6,825 nt of DNA from assembly GCA_023426865.1 (NCBI GenBank), contig JAEZBT010000128.1, positions 1 to 6,825 on the forward strand, written 5' to 3'. Below the pieces are notes generated by a model that did not search any database, had not been told where the DNA came from, and was given only the letters and a program-made list of their open reading frames with translations. Below are positions 1 to 6,110 of the stretch, in pieces; positions within the stretch are counted from its first letter, which is position 1; each line of letters opens with the position of its first letter. The stretch is from Actinomycetes bacterium (GTDB lineage: Bacteria; Actinomycetota; Actinomycetes; Actinomycetales; Cellulomonadaceae). The translations under genes were made by a program, and so were the position numbers.

Positions 1-76
1 GGCCATCGGTCAGCACGCCATCGACGTCGAAGATGGCCAGGCGGATCTGGCGAGCACGTTGCAACAGGCTGTTCAT
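1..76 (-). CDS. kdsC: KdsC, Kdo-8-phosphate phosphatase (N-terminal fragment, cut by window edge)
   Basis: Only the first 25 codons are present, starting at the ATG at 76-74 and running off the left edge. The readable end is RLAIFDVDGVLTDG, the HAD-superfamily motif I with the nucleophile Asp in DVDG, in the form typical of KdsC. That enzyme removes the phosphate from 3-deoxy-D-manno-octulosonate 8-phosphate during Kdo synthesis for lipopolysaccharide, in the cytosol. The start overlaps the kdsD stop by one base (TGATG), and GGAG lies 7 bases upstream; translational coupling of kdsD and kdsC is known in Pseudomonas-type operons. Codons such as CAA, CGT, GCT and GAT are less GC-biased than in the rest of the window. 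Kdo synthesis is not expected in an actinobacterium, so this piece is probably foreign to the rest. Another HAD phosphatase cannot be fully excluded from 25 residues, but the adjoining kdsD end makes kdsC much the best reading. Confidence 0.8.
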   Translation of the reverse strand, partial: MNSLLQRARQIRLAIFDVDGVLTDG

Positions 77-129
77 CACATCACTCCGGCGCGCAGCAGG
101 TCATGCATGTTGAGTGCGCCGACCGGCCG
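76..129 (-). CDS. kdsD: KdsD, arabinose-5-phosphate isomerase (last 17 residues only)
   Basis: The minus-strand frame ending at the TGA at 78-76 reads RPVGALNMHDLLRAGVM. This matches, from memory, the C-terminus of Pseudomonas KdsD, the end of its second CBS domain. KdsD isomerises D-ribulose 5-phosphate to D-arabinose 5-phosphate, the first step of Kdo synthesis, and kdsC follows it directly in pseudomonads, as here. Upstream of Arg-Pro-Val the frame stays open to 264 but no longer looks like KdsD and runs antiparallel in meaning to the actinobacterial esterase gene, so the true fragment stops near 122-130. The 5' part of the gene is absent. The right boundary given is approximate. The remnant is either half of a chimeric join or a truncated transferred gene; the former is more likely. 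Confidence 0.72.
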   Translation of the reverse strand, partial: RPVGALNMHDLLRAGVM

Positions 130-145
130 CACCCCTGGTTCGGGT
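122..145. other. Probable chimeric join between Gram-negative and actinobacterial sequence
   Basis: To the left is kdsD-kdsC, Gram-negative lipopolysaccharide genes with moderate codon bias. To the right begins an actinobacterial esterase whose stop codon is at 158-156. The switch must lie between the last KdsD-like codon (about 122-130) and the hairpin that closes the esterase gene (from 144). No integrase, insertion-sequence end, tRNA or target-site duplication is visible at the switch. An assembly or amplification chimera is the simplest explanation. Confidence 0.65.
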
Positions 146-171
146 TCCCGTCGACTCAGTCGACCGGGAAC
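144..171 (-). terminator. Stem-loop with the esterase stop codon in its loop
   Basis: On the minus strand GTTCCCGGTCGAC (171-159) pairs with GTCGACGGGAAC (155-144), leaving one bulged G and a three-base loop, TGA, which is exactly the stop codon of the esterase gene. This makes a 12-bp stem. There is no T-run after it, as is common for actinobacterial terminators. It may end transcription or protect the mRNA 3' end. It abuts the suspected chimeric join, so part of the right-hand arm context may be artefactual. Confidence 0.5.
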
Positions 172-2867
172 AGGGACAGGGTCACCGTGCCGGCGTACGT
201 GCCCGGCTGGGTGTCGATCGGCAGCTCGAGCGCCAGCCCGGCGCCCATGACGGCCGATCCCCACCGACCCTCGGCGTCCGCCGAGGCCAGCAGGCCCGGC
301 GTCGCGAGGCCCGGTCCCTCGCTCAGCGACGTCGCCACGGCGTCACCCGCGGTGAGCCCGGCGCGTGGGGTCTCCACACGTGGGGTCCACCCCAGGTGGT
401 CGCCACCGACCGAGCGGAACTGGGACATGAACGTGTAGGCCTGACCCGAGACGGCCCAGCCGCTCGCCCCCGCCTGCTGGAGGGTGCGCGAGTCGGACAC
501 GGTCACCGCGGGCAGCTCGCCGGTGAAGCGGAGCCGGTCGCCCGCGTTCTCGGCCTCGGACAGCTGCACCCCGTCGCCGAAGTCCGCGACGGACAGGGCC
601 AGGACGCCGTTCTCACCCTCGGGCACGACCGCCTCGATCGGGATGCCCGCCTCGGTGTCCGGACGGAAGAGCCGCGGGAGCAGGTCGATGAGGTTGGCCG
701 ACCACACGTCGAAGCCGTGCGGGCCCACCGACACACCGGCGAACTCGTACTCGATGCCCCGCTGGTCGAAGCCGGCCATCGTGCCGTAGACCCAGCCGGC
801 GGCGAAGTCGCTGATGTCGCCGACGTAGATGCGGGCCCACTTGGTGCCCGCGTTGAGCGCGGCCACGTCGATGTTCGACGGCCACCCGAAGAGGCCACCC
901 GAGAAGGCCGCGACGTACGCGAACTCACCCGGGTACTGCAGCCAGGTGTTGAGCGAGTTCATCGCGCCCATGGACAGACCGGCGATCGCCCGGTCGGCCG
1001 GGTCGTCGCTCACGTGGTAGCTCGCCGAGAGCGCCGGGAGCACGTTGAGGCGCAGCTCGTTCTGGTAGTTGGACACGTTGCCGTCCGGGATGACGACCAC
1101 CATCGGGACGATGGAGCCCTCGCGGTACAGGTTGTCGAGGATCTGCGGCGCGCGGCCCACCTCGACCCAGTCGCCCCAGTTCTGGCCACCGCCGTGGTTC
1201 AGCACGAGCACCGGGTAAGGGTCCTCGCGCTCGGCGTCGTAGCCCGGCGGCGTCCACACGTACGCCGAGCGTTCGGTGCTGGTGACGGCGCTGTCGTACG
1301 TGAGGACCGACAGCGTGCCGCGCTCGCCCTCGGGGGCGTCCGCGAGCAGGTGGTCGGTCTGGCCCGGGACGAACAGCGGGCTCACGCCGGTGAGCGTGTT
1401 CACCGTGTCGGCCGGGTCCTTCTCGTCGACGCCGTCGACGACGTACCGGTAGTAGTAGAAGCCGTCGAGCGGGCCGACGGAGACCCGCCAGCGGTCGCCG
1501 ACCTTCGTCATCGGGACCCGGAACCAGGCGCCGTTGGGTGCCCAGTTCGCCCAGACCGTGACGTCCTTCGCGTCGGCCCACTGCGTGCCGGTCTCGAAGG
1601 TCACGATCCCGTTCTCGTCGACGTGCGGCAGCGTGATCGAGCCCGCCGCCGGAGCGACGTACGGGGCGTCCAGGCTGCGGTGCCCCTCGCTCGGGCCGGT
1701 GTCGGCGACGTCCTGGAACACCCGCGAGGCGAAGTCGCGCAGGCCCTCGCGCCAGGTGTCCCACGTCCCGCCCTGCTCGGGGTTCACGCCGTCGAACTGG
1801 TGCTCGACGCCCGCCGCCTCGAGCTTGCGCAGCAGGCTCTCGGTCGTGTTGTACGCCGGGTCGAGGACGTTGCCCACGTAGACGCGCAGGAGGTCCGTGC
1901 CGTCGTTGATGGCCGTCGCGGCGGACTCGCTGATCGAGCCGTAGAGGCGACCGGAGAACGAGCCGACCGAGCCGAACTCGCCCGGGTCGGTGAGCAGGGT
2001 GTTGAGCGCGGTCGTCGCGCCCTTGCCGATGCCCGCGACCGCCTGGCCGGCGCCGTCGGCAGCGACGTTGTACCCGTCGCGGGTGGCCGGCACGATCGAG
2101 TCGAGCAGCTCGGCGCGCGGGTCGGCGACGTTCGCGTCCGCCATCACCACGACCATCGGCTCGAGCTCGCCCGCGGCGGTGAGGTTGTCCAGGATCTGCG
2201 GGGCGCGGCCCAGCTCGGACCACTCGGCCGCCGACTGGCCCTCGTCGTCGAGGAGGAACAGCACCGGGTAGGGCTCGGCGCGCTCGGCGTCGTAGCCGGG
2301 CGGCGTCCAGACCAGCGCCGACCGCTCGTCACCCGTCACGCTGCTGTCGTACGTCAGCGTGCCGACCTCGCCGCCCGCCGGCAGGTCCGACATCCACTGC
2401 ACGGACGGGCCGGGCACGAAGAAGGTGCCCAGGTTCGGCTTGGACGTGACGGCCTGCGGGCTCGTCGGTTCCTTGAACGAGATCTTGGTGCGGTCGGCCA
2501 TGGTGGCCGTGTACTGGTAGTAGTACAGGCCGGGCGCCATCGGGCCGACGGTCGCCTGGTAGTTCGCGCCGCTCGGGTCCATGGCCAGGTCGGACCACGT
2601 GCCGTTCGGGCCGATGTTCGCCTGCAGCTCGAGCACGGACGGCTTGGCCCCGAGCATCTCCTCGATCGTCGCCTGGGCGACGGTGAAGCGGTAGTAGCCC
2701 TCCGGGGTCGTGGAGACCCACGGGTCCGGGGCCGGGGCGGCCTCGTCGGCCACCGCCGGCTGGGCCATCACCGCCGTCCCCAGCGCGAGCGCCGCCCCCG
2801 CCACCAGCGCGGACGTGCGCCTCCCGGCCGTCGAGCGGCCTGGTCGAACGGGATGAGTCATCGTCAT
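156..2867 (-). CDS. Secreted tandem esterase D/CE1-like protein with one degenerate and one intact catalytic module
   Basis: The product has 903 residues. Residues 1-40 are a signal peptide: Arg-rich start, hydrophobic stretch about 18-35, and a likely cut after Ala-Val-Ala at 40. Two homologous modules follow, each a beta-sandwich (E-set/CBM48-like, with YYYQY or YYYRY) followed by an alpha/beta-hydrolase of the esterase D family that includes acetylxylan and feruloyl esterases (CE1) and enterochelin esterase. Module 2 (about 405-745) has the oxyanion motif HGGG at 558-561, the nucleophile Ser632 in GLSMG, a likely acid Asp687 and His717 in PHGFDVW. Module 1 (about 48-395) has DDEG at 207-210, Gly281 in GIGKG and Gly367 at those places; only Asp336 remains. 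Residues about 745-903 form a beta-rich domain resembling WxL-type cell-surface domains (GWAVSGQ, HLGWTP). The likely role is deacylation of plant polysaccharide outside the cell; the acyl group is unknown. The start is the ATG at 2867; an ATG six bases later is also possible. The gene stands alone between its own control region and a terminal hairpin. Confidence 0.88.
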   Translation of the reverse strand: MTMTHPVRPGRSTAGRRTSALVAGAALALGTAVMAQPAVADEAAPAPDPWVSTTPEGYYRFTVAQATIEEMLGAKPSVLELQANIGPNGTWSDLAMDPSGANYQATVGPMAPGLYYYQYTATMADRTKISFKEPTSPQAVTSKPNLGTFFVPGPSVQWMSDLPAGGEVGTLTYDSSVTGDERSALVWTPPGYDAERAEPYPVLFLLDDEGQSAAEWSELGRAPQILDNLTAAGELEPMVVVMADANVADPRAELLDSIVPATRDGYNVAADGAGQAVAGIGKGATTALNTLLTDPGEFGSVGSFSGRLYGSISESAATAINDGTDLLRVYVGNVLDPAYNTTESLLRKLEAAGVEHQFDGVNPEQGGTWDTWREGLRDFASRVFQDVADTGPSEGHRSLDAPYVAPAAGSITLPHVDENGIVTFETGTQWADAKDVTVWANWAPNGAWFRVPMTKVGDRWRVSVGPLDGFYYYRYVVDGVDEKDPADTVNTLTGVSPLFVPGQTDHLLADAPEGERGTLSVLTYDSAVTSTERSAYVWTPPGYDAEREDPYPVLVLNHGGGQNWGDWVEVGRAPQILDNLYREGSIVPMVVVIPDGNVSNYQNELRLNVLPALSASYHVSDDPADRAIAGLSMGAMNSLNTWLQYPGEFAYVAAFSGGLFGWPSNIDVAALNAGTKWARIYVGDISDFAAGWVYGTMAGFDQRGIEYEFAGVSVGPHGFDVWSANLIDLLPRLFRPDTEAGIPIEAVVPEGENGVLALSVADFGDGVQLSEAENAGDRLRFTGELPAVTVSDSRTLQQAGASGWAVSGQAYTFMSQFRSVGGDHLGWTPRVETPRAGLTAGDAVATSLSEGPGLATPGLLASADAEGRWGSAVMGAGLALELPIDTQPGTYAGTVTLSLFPVD
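633..1655 (-). repeat. Esterase module copy 2 (catalytic residues intact)
   Basis: This second copy of the beta-sandwich plus esterase module retains HGGG (558-561), Ser632, Asp687 and His717. Corresponding residues lie 350-351 positions after those of copy 1, so almost no insertions or deletions have built up since duplication. Boundaries are approximate. Confidence 0.8.
1683..2726 (-). repeat. Esterase module copy 1 (catalytically degenerate)
   Basis: This is the first of two homologous coding modules, about 350 codons apart. Shared protein blocks are VWTPPGYDAER, GRAPQILDNL, PMVVV and YVG. The DNA is still alike in places: the stretch coding GRAPQILDNL (around 2180-2216) and that coding WTPPGYDA (around 2288-2310) each differ from copy 2 at only a few bases. 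Copy 1 has lost the catalytic Ser and His and the HGGG motif. Boundaries are approximate. Confidence 0.8.
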
Positions 2868-2871
2868 CGAT

Positions 2872-2878
2872 TCCTCCC
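2872..2878 (-). promoter_or_regulatory. Ribosome binding site of the esterase gene
   Basis: The minus strand reads GGGAGGA, a strong match to the 16S anti-Shine-Dalgarno. It lies 4 bases before the ATG at 2867 and 10 bases before the in-frame ATG at 2861. Neither spacing is ideal, so the choice between the two starts (a two-residue difference) stays open. Confidence 0.7.
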
Positions 2879-2887
2879 TGTCGGCGA

Positions 2888-2920
2888 CCCGCCCGGCCGC
2901 GCCACCCCGCGGCCGGCGGG
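2888..2920 (-). promoter_or_regulatory. GC-rich leader stem-loop just upstream of the esterase ribosome binding site
   Basis: Plus-strand CCCGCCCGGCCGCG (2888-2901) and CGCGGCCGGCGGG (2908-2920) are complementary over 13 bp with one bulged base and a six-base loop. In the mRNA the stem ends about ten bases before the Shine-Dalgarno. It could act as an attenuator, a translational control element or a stability element. There is no T-run after it. No known riboswitch class is recognisable. Confidence 0.45.
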
Positions 2921-2934
2921 CCTTCCGCCCCCCG

Positions 2935-2949
2935 GGGAGCTGGTCTCCC
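2935..2949 (-). promoter_or_regulatory. Small second stem-loop in the esterase leader
   Basis: GGGAG (2935-2939) and CTCCC (2945-2949) can pair around a five-base loop. With the larger stem at 2888-2920 it makes the region between operator cluster and start codon strongly structured. A five-base-pair stem alone could arise by chance in such GC-rich DNA. Confidence 0.2.
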
Positions 2950-2983
2950 TCGGCGTGAACGGCCCCCCGCAGCCCTCCTGCAT

Positions 2984-3020
2984 CGTTGTAGATCTTGGCG
3001 GTTCTACAACGTCGTAGAAC
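2984..3020 (-). promoter_or_regulatory. Operator cluster upstream of the esterase: overlapping GTAGAAC-type inverted repeats
   Basis: Two inverted repeats share a central arm. CGTTGTAGA (2984-2992) is the exact complement of TCTACAACG (3003-3011), 10 bases apart. GTTCTAC (3001-3007) is the exact complement of GTAGAAC (3014-3020), 6 bases apart with ACGT in the middle. The result is three half-sites of one motif in 37 bp of otherwise GC-rich DNA. A minus-strand TTGACG that could be a -35 element lies upstream at 3063-3058, but no convincing -10 is seen at the right distance. The site begins 117 bases before the start codon. The motif differs from the palindromes near the GH39 gene, so a different regulator probably binds here. 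Confidence 0.6.
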
Positions 3021-3170
3021 TGGGATGCGGCATATGGTGGCGTCTGCGTGACATGCCCGTCAAGGGTCTGGTTGACACCTGTTCGCCCCCTCGTGACAAC
3101 GGGCACGGACGGCACGCACACGCACCTCGGCAAGGCGGGCGGGACGGGCCCGCAGGCCCCTGAGGGACGA

Positions 3171-3202
3171 CGCGCCGTCGGGCACGCGCCCGCGACGGCG
3201 CG
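3171..3202 (-). terminator. Terminator stem-loop after the LacI-family gene
   Basis: CGCGCCGTCG (3171-3180) and CGACGGCGCG (3193-3202) are perfect 10-bp complements around a 12-base loop that can itself pair GGC with GCC. The element begins 22 bases after the stop codon of the regulator gene. There is no T-run, as is common in actinobacteria. It probably ends the GH39-regulator transcript. The stretch 3064-3170 shows only a short 5-bp stem (GGGCC/GGCCC near 3150) and no gene. Confidence 0.6.
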
Positions 3203-3224
3203 GTGGGACGACATGCGGGCCGCG

Positions 3225-4256
3225 TCAGGCTCGCGGCGGCGTGCTCCCGCGCTCGACGATCTGCATGTCGGCCAGGTGCAGGACCGCCTCCGGCCGCCCG
3301 CCCTGCTCCGCGCTCCCGCGCTCGCGGACGCGCCGGCACAGCAGCTCGACGGCGACGCGCGCGATCTCGCGGCGGCCCGGGTCGACGGTGGTCAGCGACG
3401 GCACGGTGAACCGCGCGTCCTCGATGTCGTCGAAGCCGATGACCGCGACGTCCTCGGGGATGCGCCGGCCGCGGACCTGGAGTGCGAACATGGCGCCCAT
3501 CGCGAGGGCGTCGTTGAAGGCCACCACGCCGTCGACCTCGACCCCGGCGTCGAGGATCGCCGACATCGCGAGCGCGCCGTTGCCCCGGTGCCAGCCGTCG
3601 TCGGCCCACCCGAACAGGGCCGGGTCGACGGCGAGGCCGCGCGCCTCCAGCGCCTGCCGGTAGCCGGCGAAGCGCAGCGCCGCGGACCCCGCCCCCTGCG
3701 CGTGCAGCATGCCGATGACCGCGATCCGCCGGCGGCCGTGGTCCAGGAGCAGGTCGGTGGCGGCCCGCGCGCCCTCGGTGTTGCGCATCGTCACGTGGTC
3801 GACGCGCGGGGAGAACATCTGCTCGCCGAGCAGCACGAGGGGGTAGTCGACCTCGAGCAGGGCGGAGTCGCTCTGCTCGAGCGCCGCGGGGCTGAAGAGC
3901 AGCCCGTCGATGAGGCCGCGGCCCGGCTCGCGCAGCGCCGCCAGCTCGCCGTCGCGCGTGAAGCCGGTCGGTTCGATGAGCACCTGGACGTCGTGGTCGC
4001 GCGCGGCGGCGAGGATGTCGTCGGCCAGCTCGCCGAAGTACGGCTGGCCGAGCTCGGGGACGGCGAGGCCGATCATCCCGGTGCGGCCCGAGCGCAGGCT
4101 GCGCGCCGTCACGTTGACCTGGTAGCCGAGCTCGTCGATCGCCGCCAGCACCCGGTCGCGCGTGCTGTCGCGGATGTACGGGTAGCCGTTGAGGACGTTC
4201 GAGACGGTCTTCACCGAGACGCCGGCCAGGGCAGCGACGTCCACCATCGTCGCCAC
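3225..4256 (-). CDS. LacI-family transcriptional repressor of the glycosidase locus
   Basis: With the GTG start at 4256 the protein has 343 residues, the usual length for the family. Residues 5-24 are the LacI helix-turn-helix (VDVAALAGVSVKTVSNVLNG), residues 48-57 the hinge helix with ARSLRSG, and about 60-343 the periplasmic-binding-protein-like effector domain, with the conserved block VIGFDDIEDARFTVPSLTTV. The GTG is chosen because AAGGGA precedes it at 4268-4263 and because family members begin just before VDVA. An upstream in-frame ATG at 4397 would add a Pro/Arg-rich stretch of no family likeness; the ATG at 4247 is a fallback. The gene follows the GH39 gene on the same strand after 147 bases. 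That gap has only a weak TAGATT -10 candidate (4330-4325) and may be cotranscribed. The likely sites are the two TCGAAAC-n-GTTTCGA palindromes at 6075-6089 and 6233-6247, so the gene would regulate itself through the GH39 promoter. The inducer is probably a xylo- or related oligosaccharide (inference). Confidence 0.9.
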   Translation of the reverse strand: MATMVDVAALAGVSVKTVSNVLNGYPYIRDSTRDRVLAAIDELGYQVNVTARSLRSGRTGMIGLAVPELGQPYFGELADDILAAARDHDVQVLIEPTGFTRDGELAALREPGRGLIDGLLFSPAALEQSDSALLEVDYPLVLLGEQMFSPRVDHVTMRNTEGARAATDLLLDHGRRRIAVIGMLHAQGAGSAALRFAGYRQALEARGLAVDPALFGWADDGWHRGNGALAMSAILDAGVEVDGVVAFNDALAMGAMFALQVRGRRIPEDVAVIGFDDIEDARFTVPSLTTVDPGRREIARVAVELLCRRVRERGSAEQGGRPEAVLHLADMQIVERGSTPPRA

Positions 4257-4262
4257 GGGCGT

Positions 4263-4268
4263 TCCCTT
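4263..4268 (-). promoter_or_regulatory. Ribosome binding site that fixes the GTG start of the LacI-family gene
   Basis: The minus strand reads AAGGGA, six bases before the GTG at 4256-4254. The more distant ATG at 4397 has no comparable site, so the shorter protein is preferred. Confidence 0.55.
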
Positions 4269-4403
4269 CGCTCGTCCCACGGGAGCCGACCGCGCGACCC
4301 GGGGTCCGGGCGGCGGCGGTGAGGAATCTACCCGATCGACCCCCACCGGAGAGCGGGCATCCGCGGCGTCCCGATCGTCGTCGGCGGCGGCGCGCACGGC
4401 ACC

Positions 4404-6038
4404 TCAGGGCACCTGGCGCAGGCCGGCCACCGCCCAGGCGGGCAGGTCGATGTCGATCTCGAGGACCCCGTCGGCGGAGGCCTCCAGGCGCCAGCGACGC
4501 AGGCCGTCGGCAACCTTGCGCAGGTCGGCCTCCTGCGCCCGCGTCAGGTTGAGCGGCCGGCCCATGGCGTCCCAGGCCTCGACGACGTTCCCGTGCTCCC
4601 AGTCGAGCAGCTCGACGTCGAACGCGGCGCCCGGGGGCAGGCCCGCCACGCGGTGGCGCACGCACCGGGACGACCCGACGTCGGCGAGGGCGCGCGTCGG
4701 CTCGTACGTGTCGTGCGAGCCGACGGCGGTGGCGCCCATCTCGGCCGGGTAGTTGCAGAACACCGCTGCCAGCAGACCGGTGCCGCTGTGCTGCGTGAGG
4801 ACGCCGTCGGGCGTGGCGCGCAGGACCCGGTCGCCCAGGCCGGCCAGCATCGAGAACGCGTGGAAGGTCGGCTTGTGGATGCCCTGCTCGTTGACCAGGC
4901 CGAACCCTCCGTGGAACGGCCCCAGTCCGGCCCCGCCCTCCTCGAACACGTCGGTGAAGGTCCAGTACGAGATCGAGTCGGCGAGATCGGCGCAGCACAG
5001 GTACGCCCGCGTGATGTAGGTCGCCGCGAACACCGTGTCGTGCACGAAGTCCCGGCTCGACGGGGAGGTCGACCACTCGGTGATGTGCAGCTCGGCGTCC
5101 GGGAACGGGCTGCGCGCGATGATCGACCGCAGCACCCGCAGGTCGTCGGCCGTCGCGTCCACGTGCCGACGGATGTGCCGCGCCCGGCCGTCGGATCCGT
5201 AGGCCATGTCGGTCGGGTACAGGTGCGTGGACAGGAAGTCCACGGGCAGGCCCCGGTCCGCGCACCAGTCGATGAACTCCTCGACCCAGACGGGGCGCCA
5301 CTCGAGCGCGTCGACGTCGACGGCGGCCGCCGTCGGTGCCTGGACCGAACGGTCCTCGACCTCGCCCGCGTACCGCGCGTCGGGCACGAAGACGCTCGTG
5401 GCCGGCCCGCCCACCTTGAGCCCTGGGTCCACGCCCCGCACCGCGCGGACCGTCGCCTCGTACAGCTCGAAGTACTGGGTCCGGGTGCCCGTCCAGAAGT
5501 GCGGCACGAGGTTCGGCTCGTTCCACACCTCGAAGCGCCACTCGCGCACCTCGTCGACGCCGTAGCGCTCCACCCAGTGCTCGACCGTCGCCGCGACGAG
5601 CGCGGACCAGCGCCCCATGTCGGTGGGCGGGCTGCAGTGGGCCTTCCACCAGAAGAGGGTCTCCGTCTGGGTCGCGAGCTCGCGAGGCATGAAGCCGAAC
5701 TCGACGAAGGGCCGCGCACCGGCGGCGAGGACCGCGTCGAAGACCTTGTCGACGTAGGCGAACGTGTGCACCGGCTCGGCGAAGGGGGTCGGCGGGCCGA
5801 AGCCGCCGCCGTACGACGCTCGGTACACGAACATGTCGTCGTGGAACAGGCCGTGGAACCGGACGTACCGCGCGCCGAGCACGTCGACGGCCTCCCGGAG
5901 GTGCTCCTGCCAGTCCGCGCGGAGCGCCTCGTTGGCGCGGCCGGCGCCCACGCACGCGTTCCAGACGTGCCGGAGCGGCGTCCCGTCTCCGGCGCGCCCG
6001 TCCACGGTCAGCTCCCGGGGGGCGTGACTGTCGTTCAC
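4404..6038 (-). CDS. GH39 glycoside hydrolase, beta-xylosidase type (cytoplasmic)
   Basis: With a GTG start at 6038 the protein has 544 residues, close to bacterial GH39 beta-xylosidases of about 500. The (beta/alpha)8 barrel of clan GH-A covers about residues 15-370. It contains RFHGLFHDD near the start, the acid/base Glu174 in WNEPN, HLYPTD, and the nucleophile Glu321 in HITEWSTS. YWTFTD and GLVNEQGIHKPTFHAF then lead into a beta-sandwich to the end. There is no signal peptide, so it should act inside the cell on imported oligosaccharides, releasing xylose from the non-reducing end. GH39 also contains arabinosidases, glucosidases and iduronidases, so the exact sugar is not certain. An in-frame ATG at 6071 would add 11 residues but has no ribosome binding site and lies 3 bases from the operator; the GTG has GGGGGAG upstream. 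The gene heads a likely two-gene unit with the LacI-family regulator and is divergent from the GH95-like gene. Confidence 0.92.
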   Translation of the reverse strand: MNDSHAPRELTVDGRAGDGTPLRHVWNACVGAGRANEALRADWQEHLREAVDVLGARYVRFHGLFHDDMFVYRASYGGGFGPPTPFAEPVHTFAYVDKVFDAVLAAGARPFVEFGFMPRELATQTETLFWWKAHCSPPTDMGRWSALVAATVEHWVERYGVDEVREWRFEVWNEPNLVPHFWTGTRTQYFELYEATVRAVRGVDPGLKVGGPATSVFVPDARYAGEVEDRSVQAPTAAAVDVDALEWRPVWVEEFIDWCADRGLPVDFLSTHLYPTDMAYGSDGRARHIRRHVDATADDLRVLRSIIARSPFPDAELHITEWSTSPSSRDFVHDTVFAATYITRAYLCCADLADSISYWTFTDVFEEGGAGLGPFHGGFGLVNEQGIHKPTFHAFSMLAGLGDRVLRATPDGVLTQHSGTGLLAAVFCNYPAEMGATAVGSHDTYEPTRALADVGSSRCVRHRVAGLPPGAAFDVELLDWEHGNVVEAWDAMGRPLNLTRAQEADLRKVADGLRRWRLEASADGVLEIDIDLPAWAVAGLRQVP

Positions 6039-6048
6039 CGTGCCTGCT

Positions 6049-6055
6049 CTCCCCC
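6049..6055 (-). promoter_or_regulatory. Ribosome binding site that favours the GTG start of the GH39 gene
   Basis: The minus strand reads GGGGGAG, 10 bases before the GTG at 6038-6036. The alternative ATG at 6071 is preceded by the operator palindrome instead of a Shine-Dalgarno sequence. Confidence 0.55.
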
Positions 6056-6074
6056 GATGCCGGGTCGCCATCTG

Positions 6075-6089
6075 TCGAAACTGTTTCGC
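6075..6089. promoter_or_regulatory. LacI-type operator O1, in the GH39 leader
   Basis: The sequence TCGAAAC-T-GTTTCGC is a 15-base palindrome matching at 6 of 7 positions per arm. It lies 15-30 bases downstream of the predicted GH39 transcription start, so a bound repressor would block elongation or initiation. CGAA-n-TTCG cores are, from memory, reported for LacI-family xylosidase regulators of Streptomyces, and the neighbouring regulator gene is of that family. Confidence 0.75.
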
Positions 6090-6110
6090 AACGGTATGTC
6101 CGCCCGGCGG

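Noticed and set aside
114..3017. A 967-codon open frame on the plus strand opposite the esterase gene
   Set aside because: It is the antisense shadow of a GC-rich gene: the product is Arg/Val/His-rich with no domain, while the minus frame has a signal peptide and clear esterase motifs.
3072..3077. TTGACA on the plus strand as a promoter
   Set aside because: No acceptable -10 follows at 16-19 bases and there is no plus-strand gene downstream.
2864..3214. A 116-codon minus-strand open frame ending in an ATGA overlap with the esterase start
   Set aside because: The overlap looks like coupling, but the frame crosses the operator cluster and leader hairpins, starts next to the regulator's terminator, lacks a ribosome binding site and has no coding-like composition.
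4331..4378. Two direct copies of CCCGATCG in the gap between the GH39 and regulator genes
   Set aside because: Eight-base repeats containing the self-complementary CGATCG are expected by chance in this composition and no other signal supports them.
3225..4397. A longer LacI-family protein starting at the ATG at 4397
   Set aside because: The extra 47 residues are Pro/Arg/Asp-rich and precede the normal family start; the GTG at 4256 has a ribosome binding site and gives the usual length.
3004..5955. A 983-codon open frame on the minus strand overlapping the regulator and GH39 genes
   Set aside because: It is an out-of-frame reading of both genes, dominated by Arg, Ala, Gly and Pro, and it runs across two real gene boundaries.
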